From: CAVSRC01 sp963830205
Lineage (GTDB): Bacteria; Pseudomonadota; Alphaproteobacteria; Rhizobiales; Kaistiaceae
DNA length: 64,000 bases
NCBI GenBank assembly: GCA_963830205.1
Contig: CAWHLP010000030.1
Coordinates: 5,906-69,905, forward strand
Reading direction: 5' to 3'
Below are positions 53,789 to 63,941 of the stretch, piece after piece. Under the pieces are notes generated by a model. That model worked only from the letters and a program-made list of their open reading frames with translations, made no database searches and was not told the origin of the DNA. The first letter of the stretch is position 1. The number at the start of each line of letters is the position of its first letter. The position numbers and the translations under genes were made by a program.

Positions 53789-53872
53789 TTCTCTCGGTCC
53801 AGCACGCACCGGGTGCGCTTGCCGCAGTGATGTGGCTTTGCCTCGATCCGGGCGGCTAAGGGGAGGGAAACC

Positions 53873-55141
53873 ATGGACAATTCGTTGAACACGTCGCGGC
53901 TGTCGCGCCGCCAGTTCGGCAGGCTCGCCGGCGTTGCCGGCGTGGCGCTCGCCGCCTCGCCCGCACTGGTGCGCACCGCTCTCGCCGATACGCCCGATTC
54001 GGCCCAGATCATCGCCGGCAAGGCCTCCGGCCTGATCGTCCACAATGCCGACCTCGGCGTCATGGAGACGCCGCTCGCCATGCTGCGCAAATACGAGCAC
54101 ACACCCAAGGAGATCCTGTTCAACCGCTTCCACTTTCCCCATGCCGGCGATGCCGCCTGGTACGCCACCACCTCGCCGCCGCCCGCCGACATGGTCAAGA
54201 ACTGGACCATCCGCGTCGACGGCCTGGTCGAGCGGCCGCGCACGCTCACCATCGCCGACCTCGCCGCGCGGCCGCAGGAGACACGCGTCTCTGTGCTCCA
54301 GTGCGCCGGCAACGGCCGCGCTTACTATGCCGCCAAGGAGAAGGTCGCCGGCGGCCAGTGGCACAACGGCGGCATGGGCAATGTCGTGTGGGAAGGCACG
54401 CCGCTGCGCCCGCTGCTCGACGACCTCAAGCTGGTGCCGAGCGCAGACGCCCATTGGCTGACGGCGGAAGGCTGGGACCAGCCGGCGACGCCGGAAGGCT
54501 CCGACTTCGCCAAGAGCTATCACCTCGCCGACAGCGCGCTCGATCACGCCATCCTGGCGCTGAAGATGAACGGCGAGCCGATCCCGGCCACCAATGGCGG
54601 GCCGGTGCGCCTGATCATCCCCGGTTACTACGGCAACATGAACGTCAAGATGCTGACCGTTCTGCTCTACGCCGCCGCCGAATCGCCCTCGGCCTTCCAG
54701 TCGGTCGGCTACCGCATGCCCAACATGCCGGTCCAGCCGGGTGAGTTCGAGGCCAACGACTACACCGTCTACAACAGCGTCCCGACCTACGGTCACAAGA
54801 TCAAGAGCGTGATCTTCTCGCCGCTGCCCGAGGACGGCGCCAAGGCCGGCGAGGTGGAGATCACCGGCGTCGCCTTCAACGACGGCGAGGCGGCGATCAC
54901 CAGCGTCGAGGTCTCCGCCGACGGCGGCAAGACCTGGGCTGCCGCCGACATCAAGGCGCCGGAGAGCCCGTGGGCCTGGTACCACTGGTCGATGAAGGCG
55001 ACGCTGGCCGCCGGCAGCAACGTGCTGATGTGCCGTGCCACCGACGCGCTTGGCCGCACCCAGCCGATGGACGGTCTCACCCGCTGGAACCCCCGCGGCT
55101 ACGAATGGAACGGCGTCGATCGCGTCGAGCTTTCCATCTGA
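53873..55141 (+). CDS. periplasmic molybdenum sulfite dehydrogenase (SorT/SorA/SoxC-like)
   Basis: This 422-residue protein has a twin-arginine signal (SRRQFGRLAGVAGVALAAS), then a sulfite-oxidase-type molybdopterin domain with the Mo-ligating Cys in VLQCAGNGRAYY (about Cys144) and a C-terminal dimerisation domain (GEVEITGVAFNDGEAAITSV). It exports folded with its cofactor and oxidises sulfite (or, as SoxC, sulfane sulfur) in the periplasm, passing electrons to the cytochrome that follows. GGGGAGGGAAACC precedes ATG. Sequence alone does not separate SorT from SoxC; the ECF context favours a SorT-like role, and no other sox genes are present. Confidence 0.9.
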   Translation: MDNSLNTSRLSRRQFGRLAGVAGVALAASPALVRTALADTPDSAQIIAGKASGLIVHNADLGVMETPLAMLRKYEHTPKEILFNRFHFPHAGDAAWYATTSPPPADMVKNWTIRVDGLVERPRTLTIADLAARPQETRVSVLQCAGNGRAYYAAKEKVAGGQWHNGGMGNVVWEGTPLRPLLDDLKLVPSADAHWLTAEGWDQPATPEGSDFAKSYHLADSALDHAILALKMNGEPIPATNGGPVRLIIPGYYGNMNVKMLTVLLYAAAESPSAFQSVGYRMPNMPVQPGEFEANDYTVYNSVPTYGHKIKSVIFSPLPEDGAKAGEVEITGVAFNDGEAAITSVEVSADGGKTWAAADIKAPESPWAWYHWSMKATLAAGSNVLMCRATDALGRTQPMDGLTRWNPRGYEWNGVDRVELSI

Positions 55142-55217
55142 ACCGGGGCGGGCGCCGCTGACCGGCGGCGCCCCCTCCACCCGTAAGCATCAACGCCATC
55201 AACGGAGCGAGCGCGCT

Positions 55218-55943
55218 GTGCGACCGGCGACTGTCCCCCTGTTTGTCTTGGCCCTGGCGCTGACACCCGCAGCCGCCTCCGCCGCCGAGCGCTTCAATCT
55301 CCCCGAGGGCCCCGGCCGCGAGCTCATCTACGGCCACTGCCAGACCTGCCACGACCTGCAATCGGTGCTCGATTCGGCCGGCATCCGCCGCGGCGCCTGG
55401 GATGCCGTGCTCGACAACATGAAGGGCTTCGGCCTCAGGATCAGCGCCGACCAGCGCGCCCAGATCCTCGATTATCTCGGCACCTATCTCGGCCCCAAGC
55501 CGCCGCCCGCGGGTGGCGGCGGCAGCGGTGGTGGTGGTGGCGGTGCGGCCGTGGCCGCCGCCGACGGCGCCAAGGTCTACGAGGACACCTGCATCGCCTG
55601 CCATCAGCCCGACGGCGCCGGCAAGCCCGGCGAGTTCCCGGCCTTCGCCGGCAACCCGGACCTGTTCCTGGCGCCCGATTTCCCGGCGGTGGTCGCCTTG
55701 AACGGCCTGGAAGGCCCGGTCGACGTCAAGGGCGATCACATAGACGGCGCCATGCCGTCCTTCGACTTCCTCAGCGACGACGAGATCGCCGCGGTCATCA
55801 AATACATCCGCTCCAGCTTCGGCAACGATTCCTTGCGGCCCGCCGGCTTCGCCGACGTCACCCCCTCCGATGTTGCCGCCCGGCGCGCCAAACCCATGAC
55901 GCCGGCGGAGGTTCACGACTACCGCACCTCGCTGAAGAAGTGA
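55218..55943 (+). CDS. periplasmic diheme cytochrome c (SorU/SoxD-like partner)
   Basis: The product is 241 residues with a Sec signal ending ASAAE and two CxxCH heme sites: CQTCH near residue 41 and CIACH near residue 125. They are joined by a Gly/Pro-rich linker (PPPAGGGGSGGGGGG), so it is two cytochrome domains. It lies 76 bp after the sulfite dehydrogenase and is its likely electron acceptor. SorU is described as monoheme, so the two-domain form here is closer to SoxD in layout. The GTG start at 55218 begins the signal peptide. Confidence 0.88.
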   Translation: MRPATVPLFVLALALTPAAASAAERFNLPEGPGRELIYGHCQTCHDLQSVLDSAGIRRGAWDAVLDNMKGFGLRISADQRAQILDYLGTYLGPKPPPAGGGGSGGGGGGAAVAAADGAKVYEDTCIACHQPDGAGKPGEFPAFAGNPDLFLAPDFPAVVALNGLEGPVDVKGDHIDGAMPSFDFLSDDEIAAVIKYIRSSFGNDSLRPAGFADVTPSDVAARRAKPMTPAEVHDYRTSLKK

Positions 55944-56001
55944 GACCCGCCGCACTTTCCAGCGCGCCAATGGCGATGATGAAGGTCGGGGGATGCAGGT
56001 C

Positions 56002-56049
<48 letters not shown>

Positions 56050-56204
56050 TAAGGTAAGTTTATTTTGGCGTGTTATGGCCTGCCCCACGCTTTACCCACC
56101 GCTCCAAAAGCCTTACATTTCCTTAGTCCTGATTTGGGCACGGTGTGCTGCGGTTTTCTAATTCAGTGATGACCGGGTGATGACCGTGGATTGGAGGGCG
56201 GCAA

Positions 56205-57216
56205 ATGGCGACCAGAAAAGGCAGGCGCGCGAAGCTGACAAAGCGCACGGTGGACGCGGCGAAGCCTGCCATAGCGCGCTACATTGTCTGGGACACCGAG
56301 TTGCCGGGTTTCGGCCTTCGCGTAGAGCCGTCCGGCGTCAAGGTGTTCATCGCCCGCTATCGCGCTGGTGGCGGCAGAACGGGCACGCTGCGGCAAAGCA
56401 CCGTCGGCCGCTACGGCACCGTCACCACCGACGAAGCGCGCGGGAAGGCTCGCAAGACGCTTGGCAAGGCCGCTGGTGGCGGCGATCCGGTCGGCGAGGC
56501 GCAGAGCTAGCCGACAAGCCGGGATCACGGTTGGCGAAGTCTGCGATTGGTATGTGCGCGAAGCGGAAGCCGGTCGCATTCTTGGCCGTCGCGGCAAGCC
56601 CATCAAGCCGCTGACCATTTCCACCGACAAGACGCGTATTGAGCGCCACGTAAAGCCGTTGCTCGGCAAGCGGCCGGTGCAAAGCCTGACCGTCCGCGAT
56701 ATCGAAGGCATGCAGGCACAAATCGCCACCGGCAAGACAGCGGTAGCATTGAAGCCCGGCCAGAAGCGCCCGCTTGGCGGGTTGGCGACAGGCGGGAGCG
56801 GTGTTGCCGGCCGCACGCTGGCAATGGTGCGCGCCATCTTTGAACACGCGGCGCGGCTCGGCGTGATTGCTGGCAATCCGGCGAAGGGCGCCCGCAAGCT
56901 ACCGAATGAGCGCCGCTCAATGCGGCTAACGCTTGATCAGTACCGACAGCTCGGCGAGGCCATGCGCGCTTCAGCCGAGAATACCACCGCGCTTGCGGCG
57001 ATCCGGCTGATGGCATTGAGCGGCCTGCGGCGTAGCGAGACGTTGGCTATGCGTCCCGCCTGGATCATCGAAGGCGGCGCGGATTTTCCCGACACCAAGA
57101 CAGGCGCACAGCGTCGGCCGCTCGAAGGCGAGGATTTTGCTTTGTCACAAGGCGCGGGTGTTGGCGCATCGGGAGCCGCCAACTTGAATCACTTTGATAT
57201 CGGCACCACCCGATAA
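56205..57216 (+). pseudogene. tyrosine recombinase/integrase, frameshifted and truncated
   Basis: The N-terminal segment (to the TAG at 56508-56510) holds the DUF4102/arm-binding domain of P4-type integrases: LTKRTVDAAKPAIARYIVWD and LPGFGLRVEPSGVKVF. The next frame continues with the core-binding domain (ITVGEVCDWYVREAEAGRIL) and the start of the catalytic domain, including the first catalytic Arg in LMALSGLRRSETLA. It stops at 57216 before the His-x-x-Arg and Tyr motifs. The enzyme should therefore be inactive, so the element cannot excise by itself. The start ATG 56205 follows TTGGAGGGCGGCAA. Confidence 0.85.
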
Positions 57217-57698
57217 TCGGTCGAAGCAGATCGGTCAGCCTGCGCGGCCAATTGCATCGTTCGCAGCAGAGGCAGCGTCGATGGTACTGCGCCACTCGCG
57301 GGTGATGTGCCGCGCAGGCCTTCGAAAATCTCCTGCATGAATTCCTTCACAGTCACCAGTCGCCCACCACCGACATCCCGAACCGCATTGCTGCCGGCAA
57401 ATTGCAGCACGACGATCTGATCAAGTGTCTCAGGCAGTGACACGCCTTCGAAGATTTGCCGCACGTACTTGCGACCACGCTCGAACTTTAGGCCGAACTT
57501 CTCCTGCCTCTTGCGCCACGGCCAAGCATCCAGCGAGCACTCAACATGTGTGAGGTGTCCGTTTCCGGGGTGCCAAGCGACGACATCCAACTCGCCCTCG
57601 AAGCCGCCAGCGGGGCGGGGACCAACCGGAACCGACACGCGGACGAAATATCCGCGGTACTGAAGCCATTCGGCCACGAGTTGTTCGAGATGGTTCAC
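57189..57698 (-). CDS. PD-(D/E)XK-like nuclease-fold protein
   Basis: The 169-residue product has GELDVVAWHPGNGHLTHVECS, which fits a PD-(D/E)XK core (an acidic residue after a strand, then about 14 residues later Glu-x-x), but the usual Lys is not at its expected place. The GTG start overlaps the helicase stop (GTGA), so the two are a translational pair. Its 3' end overlaps the broken integrase by 28 bp, marking a deletion junction. It could be the nuclease partner of the helicase, or a protein-protein adaptor with a dead nuclease fold. Confidence 0.5.
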   Translation of the reverse strand: MNHLEQLVAEWLQYRGYFVRVSVPVGPRPAGGFEGELDVVAWHPGNGHLTHVECSLDAWPWRKRQEKFGLKFERGRKYVRQIFEGVSLPETLDQIVVLQFAGSNAVRDVGGGRLVTVKEFMQEIFEGLRGTSPASGAVPSTLPLLRTMQLAAQADRSASTDYRVVPISK

Positions 57699-59430
57699 GG
57701 TTCCTTCTCCGCTTCCGCAGTCGCCAACGCTTCCTCAAGAACGCTTGCCAACAGGAAGGCGAGAAAGCCATGTCCCGCATCGCCGCGATAACATCCGCCA
57801 TCGCGCGTCCGAAATTGCTGTTGCCGGCATTTCGGAAGATCGCTGGCAGCGCCGGTGAGGTTGCGGCCATCATGAAATCGGGTTCCCGCGCAAAGAAAGC
57901 ATGAAGCTTTGGGACAACCCGATCCGGAACGTTTCGGAAGTACGCCTTGACCGCTAGCACCGCATCATCTGCGGAGACTTCTCCGCCGTCAGCCAAAGAA
58001 AGCTTGATCCGCAGGACTGCGAGCAGCCGTTCCAAAATCTCGTTCGTCAGAATGTTGTCTTCCTCTCTGACGAAGTACGGAATGTTGTTGAGGATGAAAT
58101 GGATTTGAAGCGGCAGGCTCTGCGCGTTCGTCCGATAGAGCACGGCAAAATCGGAAAATCGGAGGGCGGGATTTTTGGTTTTGACCTTCGAGATGAAGCC
58201 AATGATCAGCCGCGCTTCGATGGCCGAAGAATTTGACTGAACGACTTTGATAGACGCCGGCTCTTTGGAGAACGCGACGGGATTCTTGATGACCCGATTC
58301 GTATTGTGTCGAATGAGCCTGTCCGCCTTCTCCACGATGTTTGGCGGGCATCTGTAGTTCACGCGCAGCTCATATGCATCGACGGGCCGCTGAAGGCGAT
58401 CTGGGAGATTGATGATGTAGTCCGGCGTACAGCCGCGAAAGCCATAGATGGCCTGATCGTCGTCGCCGCAAACAACGAGGGTGGCTTGCTTCGCGATGTC
58501 GGCGATGAGCTCAAAGTCCAGTCGATTGATGTCCTGGAACTCGTCAACAATGATCTCTGTGAATTGTGACTGGATCGCTTCGAGCGCGCGCGGGGCCGCT
58601 CTGAGACACATGAGGGCGCGCAGCTTCTGATCGTCAAAATCGATCCGCCCTTCGCGCTGATACACGGCCTCAAAGCTTCGAAACAGCCACAGGATCGCCT
58701 GGATGATGAACTTGATCCTCGGTTGGTCGAATGTCGGCTGAAAGAACGGTTCGGCTTGGCGCGCCTTCAGGATGAAGTCTACCAACTCCTGCGCCGCAAA
58801 CTGGCGAGGATCGAAGGCTTGGTTCTTCAGAAAGGCAAAGAAGTCGAGGTAGAACCGGTTGTCGAGGTTGTCCGGCAAAGCGGCCGCACGTTCGGCATCC
58901 TTGCTGCGAAGGCCCTGACGAACTTCACGCACCAAGGCCCATGCCCGTTGTCGGTCGAGGATGGGCTTGTGCTCGTTGGGGAACGTCTGACGCAAAACGC
59001 CGTACCCGAAGGAGTTCAGTGTCGAGACTCGGAACCGATTTGGTTCGACGCTGTGGGCCTCAAGCGTTGTTACGAGCTTGGCCTTGAGGGACTGGACGGC
59101 CGCGTTGTCGAATGTGAGGACTAACATGCGTTCTGGGCGAACGCCGTTCCCTGCCTGCGCCAGCAAGCGGTTGACCATCGTCTGCGTCTTGCCTGAGCCA
59201 GCCGGTGCGATGACGCGAATGGCGTTGCCGCCGGCCGCAATCACGCGGGCTTGGTCCTCATCTGCGTCTGGTCGAAATCCGTCCAGTGCGTCGCGGTCAT
59301 CCACCGATGCGCGACCAACACGCTCGATCAGATCACTCACAAGCTCATCGCGGAGCTCAAAATCGTCGCCAAATTCGATGTCTGACTGGATCAGTTCGAC
59401 ATCGACAACGCGCAATGCCACAGCGGTCAT
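57695..59430 (-). pseudogene. UvrD/PcrA-like superfamily 1 helicase, truncated and frameshifted
   Basis: From ATG 59430: Q motif DEDQARVI, Walker A APAGSGKTQTMVN (about residues 76-82), motif II IIVDEFQDIN (about 293-302), motif III CGDDDQAIYGFRG, motif IV NYRC. Motifs V and VI (HxxKG, TRA) are absent. The sequence passes from a 2B-like region (NAGNSNFGRAMADVIAA) straight into a tail, FLAFLLASVLEEALATAEAEKEP, in another frame near 57770. That tail ends at the stop overlapping the nuclease-like gene. An internal deletion with frame loss is the simplest reading. Without motifs V and VI it cannot be a normal helicase. Confidence 0.75.
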
Positions 59431-59561
59431 CGCCCCTCCTCGGGTCGGAAACCGCACAGTGACAACGTCTGCGCTTCCTTCCCTTTTTCTTACTTTTCCT
59501 CCCAGGTGCTGTGAAACGCAACCGGAAGCTGCCTTGGCGCTTGGGGCGTCGGCGAACTGCC

Positions 59562-59784
59562 CTACCAAAACCCTGTCAACCGCCCAAGCAGCCCCAGCAA
59601 TCCGAGTGCGAGCGCGCCGATGACCTTGTCGGCGAATGTTTTCACGAAGTGCTCCAGGCCCTTCTTGACCAACACCACCAGCGCGTCGGCCCGTACGCGT
59701 GTTGCTGTGAGCATCCTTGTCGACGTCCTTGTCGAAAGCGGAGTCCCCGAAGTCCCGATCGATCTTGCCAGTCTTCGGGCGCAT
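59562..59784 (-). pseudogene. small membrane protein remnant
   Basis: From ATG 59784 the frame reads MRPKTGKIDRDFGDSAFDKD, then appears to shift by one base near 59700 into ADALVVLVKKGLEHFVKTF, ending GALALGLLGLLGRLTGFW at the TAG at 59562. The composition is plausible for a short protein with a charged N-terminus and a C-terminal membrane helix. It overlaps no better candidate. The family is not recognised and reality is uncertain. Confidence 0.3.
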
Positions 59785-59793
59785 CAAGGGCCG

Positions 59794-60980
59794 ATGCCAA
59801 CTACGCTCACAGAGAGAGCTATCTCTACATTGACGAATGAGGCGGCACCCGAGGACGAGCTGCGCGTTGCCCTAGCCATCGCTTGGCTAAGCGGCAATGC
59901 GGATTTATACCTGCCGTGCGCGAAGTGCTGACGAAGGCTGATCCCGCGAGTAGCGTGGCGGGATATGCCTGCATTGCGCTCCACGAACTTGGCGACGGGT
60001 CAGAGGAATTCGCGCAACTAACTTTTCTTGTCGCCCAAACAAGGGAGAATGCGCGATGGGGTCTCAACGCCCTTGCGAGCCTTGGCGACCGCGGCACGGA
60101 CCTGCTTCTGGAATGGCTGCAAAGTCCGGATACGGCTTCGCGGGCGGACTATGAGGCCTTCGTAATCCGCGTGCTGTACGGACGTCCGGCGACGCAGGCG
60201 CAGGCCGTGGCGGCTGCAGTGGCAGCCTGTCATCGCAGCCGCCATTTTGGCGATGCGCCTTATGACATCGCAGCCGAAGCCGGCGACCCGGCACTGCGGG
60301 ATCAAATTCTGGACAAGGCGTTTGCCGGCCGCTCTTTCGTCGTGACAGAACCGCTGCGCGCAATCGAAGGTCTCGCGAAATTCGACATTGCGCACGCCGT
60401 CGATGCAATTGAATTGGCTTTTCAATCCCACCCGAAGATCGAGCGTGAGCTATGCCGGCTGCTCACTCGCCTCGTACCGGAGGCAGCAGCTGAAAAGCTG
60501 ATCAGGGCGGCGGTCCCGACTGAACGGGATTCCTTGCGGGGTGCCGCCGGGCGCGCCCTGCGGCGGCTTGATCCCGCGATCGTTTCGCAACTGCTTGCCA
60601 AGCGCATGAAGGGTATCGTTTCCGAGCGGAAAGCTGCTGCCGAATTGGCTGGCTGGGTGCCGGTCCCTATTGTTGCCGACGCCCTCGCCGAGCTTGCTGA
60701 CCACGACAGTGCGAGCGAGGTCAGGCATGCGGCATTGCTGGCGCTCGAACGCCATCGGAAGGAAGCCAGCCTGAGGGCGCTGCTGGATGCGTTCAGAACT
60801 GCAGGTTACAACAAGCGATGGAGTCGCTCACGGCCATCCTTGATGGAGCCGATACCTATTTGTTGAAGGACCGTGATGATCCGCTCTGGCTGGGCCGACA
60901 TTCTGACGGACGAGCTCCCCGCCGTGTTTGAGCAGCACGCCAACGACGTGCTGAGGCAAAGAATACAGCACGAAAAGTAG
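59794..60980 (+). pseudogene. HEAT-repeat protein, at least three frameshifts
   Basis: Helical repeat sequence continues across frames: from ATG 59794 (TTLTERAISTLTNEAAPEDE) through a frame change near 59880 into a long run of HEAT-like repeats (YACIALHELGDGSEEFAQLT, RWGLNALASLGDRGTDLLLE, RHAALLALERHRKEASLRAL). It then passes through changes near 60812 and 60890 to a helical C-terminus ending QRIQHEK at the TAG at 60978. HEAT repeats bind proteins; this family is often found beside restriction, defence or phage genes. The gene is almost certainly not functional as read. Confidence 0.65.
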
Positions 60981-61199
60981 CAGAAAGAATCTGGTCGCCA
61001 TCATGATCATCGGTTGGATCGACGTCGTGGCTGCCGCGAGCTCCATGTTCGTGTCAAGAATCCTTTAGCCCGCGCCTGACGCCGACAACCTGACGATTGT
61101 CCCACCTGTATAAACCGGCTTTGGGTCACTCACGTTCGAAACCGCAGACTTAGCCTCTTGGTGCATGTCCCGCTTTGCCCCAAGAGCGAGAACTTAATC

Positions 61200-61277
61200 A
61201 TGCGCTACGAACTCACTGGCCATGAACGTGCCGCTATCAAGCCGATACTGCCAAACAGGTCGCGCGGTGTGCCTAGC
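61200..61277 (+). pseudogene. IS5-family transposase, N-terminal fragment
   Basis: MRYELTGHERAAIKPILPNR followed by SRGVPSV is the typical first 27 residues of IS5/IS427-group transposases. Homology ends at about 61277, where the terminase-like gene begins on the other strand. No catalytic DDE part and no recognisable partner end is present. CTCTTGG/CCAAGAG arms at about 61155-61187 may be remains of the IS end. Confidence 0.65.
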
Positions 61278-61278
61278 G

Positions 61279-61755
61279 TCACTCACCGTCTAGTGCCAAT
61301 GCCTTTTCGACTTGCACGCGGTCGTTTTCATTGCGCACGGCTGTTGCCTTCTCGCTTGCGCTCAACATCAACACAATTTCATCTACCGTCGTGCTCGCAG
61401 TGACTGAGAGCGACCGACTGGGAATCGGTCCTATCCCCCGGTTCAGGATTTCCTGCGCGGCGCTGATGCGCGCTGACTCGGAGCGACCATTGGCACAGAT
61501 GTCGACAAGGGTGCGGAAAGCCGTCGCAGAGGCGGCCTCGAAGCGCGCCTTGGTTTCGCCGGCGATGGCGGAACTGATTCGGGGCGACGCAAGCAGATGG
61601 ACGGCCACCCGTTCGGCCTCTGTCTCGTTATCGGCATAGCCGGCGCGCAACGCAGCAGCGGCGGCATGCTGCGGGCCGCCCAACTCGAAAAGGGCGGTGA
61701 CGAAAGCCGCCTCCTGCGGGGCGGACAAACCGGCGATGGTCGGCGGGTGGTTCAT
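61279..61755 (-). CDS. phage terminase small subunit-like protein
   Basis: This product of about 158 residues has LSAPQEAAFVTALFELGG and AAALRAGYADNETEAERVAV followed by ASPRISSAIAGETKARFEAA, the layout of phage small terminase (Terminase_2) DNA-binding domains: packaging-site recognition with a helix-turn-helix. The rest is helical. ATG 61797 is an alternative start. It is intact, unlike its neighbours, and no large terminase is in the window. It could also be a plasmid/island HTH protein. Confidence 0.6.
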   Translation of the reverse strand: MNHPPTIAGLSAPQEAAFVTALFELGGPQHAAAAALRAGYADNETEAERVAVHLLASPRISSAIAGETKARFEAASATAFRTLVDICANGRSESARISAAQEILNRGIGPIPSRSLSVTASTTVDEIVLMLSASEKATAVRNENDRVQVEKALALDGE

Positions 61756-61871
61756 GGCACGCTCACGATAAGCACTGATAGGTGGGTCGAAGAACATGAC
61801 CGAGATGCCGAAGGCGACCCTTTGGGCGCCGCCAAGGCGTAGGGGGTATAGGGGGGGGTTGCCTTACCCCG

Positions 61872-61923
61872 GATTTCAGGCGCTTTTCGCAGGGTTTTCA
61901 AATCAGTTTTCAGGCGGTTTTCA
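61872..61923. repeat. phased T-tract repeats (iteron-like)
   Basis: Five units, GATTTCA, CTTTTCG, and three copies of GTTTTCA, start at 61872, 61883, 61894, 61906 and 61917, so 11, 11, 12 and 11 bases apart, about one helical turn each. A TGCAAT/ATTGCA inverted repeat follows at 61937-61962. They lie between the terminase-like gene and the primase gene end. Confidence 0.6.
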
Positions 61924-61981
61924 GCCCGGGTTTCCGTGCAATGCATTTTGCGATGTATTGCATTCTGTCCACCCCGTGGTC

Positions 61982-63941
61982 TCAGCCATGGCCGCCCCCT
62001 TTTCGCCGGTTGTCGCGCCGCGCCAGCGCTAACGCCCGATCTTCGTCAGGCGGAAAATAGCCGGCCCGCATTTTGCCGGTACCCGTGACGTAGCGGAGCT
62101 GTCCATCGCGGGCAGCCGCGTCTAGCTCGTCATGAACAAGCGTGTTGTTTGCCTCCACCCCACTCGCCGCTGTGATAGTGTCGAGCACGGCCTTGGGGAT
62201 TCGCCGTTGCAGCGTGAATGGCACACCGGCCTTGCGCCGCAGATTGCTTCCTGAACCACGCAACGACGCAGCGCAGCCCTTTTCCCATCGTCGGGTATGG
62301 CGTCGACCGGCAACAGGGCGCCTTCGTGGAATTGCAGCTTCAGCGATTGCCCCGGCGGCGTGTGGTTATGTTTGCTGACAGTCAGCTCATAGATGTCGGA
62401 TGAGTTTTTCGTGGCCTTCAATGCTAGCCGCCGCCGTGGCGCGTTGTGCCAGGCGACGGACCACCCATCCATGTTGTCGCGCTCACTACCCGCCTGCGAG
62501 GGATGCCAAGGGATGATGAGCGTGCAATCGCCGTCATCACACAGGCGCTGCAATACAACCTTGATGAAAAAGTTGACACTGTCTTCGTCGATCTTGGCGC
62601 GGCCGGCGAACCGGACGAAATCGTAGGCGCTGTCGAGAATGACAACCTTGTGGCCGGGAATGGATTGCAGACGTGCACAGAAGCTCGTGATAGAAGGGGC
62701 GAATCTCCACGCCGCCGCTTTCCTTCATCACGACAAGAGCCGAGTCCATTCCCCTGCGGAAAAGAATTCGTCCCTGATCCGGGCGCTTGAGTTTCAGGAC
62801 ACGCGACATTGCCTGTGCTCGTCGCGCAAGTTCATCGGCGTCGTCCTCAGCTGAGCAGTACACCAGCGTGGCTTTCGGAGCCTTCAGGTCGAGCAGCGTC
62901 GCGCCATACCCACACTGACGTGCTGAACGTTGAGGCAAGGCCCCACTGGAGCGCCAGGCGTGACTTGTGAACCCCGCCAGGCCCCGCGATGAAGTTCGGG
63001 ATGCCGCGCTCGATCAAGCCGGGGATCAGCTCCTGGACCGGCGCAACGTCGCGGTTGAGCAACTCGGCAACCGTGTGTTCTTCGCTGCCGCCGGTGTCCA
63101 CGCGAAAGAAATCTGCATCCGCCGGCACGATAGGCACCGTCTCGGGCGAATTCCGCAGCTGGTGGAACTTCTCCACACCGATTGCGCAAGGTAGTCATCA
63201 AGGCCCTGCTTGCTGCCATCTGGCGCGGACGGCAGGCGTATCTGGTAAACATCGGCGCCACGTTGTCGCAGCGCTGCGGCAAGCCGGTAGAGGTTATTTT
63301 GGACACGTTCGTTGCGAGACGCATCGGAGTTGAAGGCCAGATAGACCACGCGGTCGCGCCAGTTGAACCCGGCGAGGTCAGGGTGCAGTTCACCGCCAAC
63401 CTGCCAGCAGTCCACGCCCGTGACCGACAGCACCGGCAGATCACGCTCCGCTCCGGCAAGCGCCCGCGTCTCACCTTCACTGATGATCAGGCCGTAGCCC
63501 GGTCGCCGCGTACTTCCGGCCAGGGGATATTGGGATGCTGAACGAAGTAGACGTGCGTCCCGCTGCCGCGAGGCTGCCTGAACGCATTTGTGCGTCCCAG
63601 TAGGCGAACACGGTGGAAGCGGCGGCGTTGACCATCGGCATCATATTCGTAGGGATTGCCATCAGGATCGGTGAACCACCACACCACTGCCGGTTCACGC
63701 GGGTAGATCGGGTCAATGCGGCTCGCGTCGGCAACCACCTTGCCGCCTGCCGCGAAAAGGCGTCCAGCGTCGCGCCACGGGCTTCAAGATACTCCCTGGC
63801 CGAACCCATGTGCTCGGACTCGAAAGCCGGCCCCCAGCCTCGGACTTGAGATAGACCATCGTCATTGGCGGCCGCCGTCGTGCCAGCGGGCGCGGTACGT
63901 TTTGTCGATGACGGTGCAACCATGATATGCCCGGCGCTCAC
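61982..63941 (-). pseudogene. DUF3854/AAA primase-helicase of a phage or island, about six frameshifts
   Basis: Read across frames, the gene gives one continuous protein of about 650 residues. It has an N-terminal region (SAREYLEARGATLDAFSRQA, VVWWFTDPDGNPYEYDADGQ), a DUF3854 toprim-like domain (LIISEGETRALAGAERDLPV, VYLAFNSDASRN, GSKQGLDDYL) and an AAA/RepA-type ATPase (ERGIPNFIAGPGGVHKSRLA; VVILDSAYDFVRFAG; CTLIIPWHPSQAGS). It ends RRDNRRKGGGHG at 61982. Frame changes fall near 63740, 63500, 63180, 62910, 62672 and 62250. The start GTG 63941 follows GAAGAAGG; the frame is also open to the right edge. Such proteins replicate phages, plasmids or islands. Confidence 0.75.

Noticed and set aside
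60828..61046. 72-residue hydrophobic minus-strand frame
   Set aside because: It overlaps the C-terminal part of the HEAT-repeat gene and lacks a ribosome binding site; its hydrophobic stretch is probably accidental.
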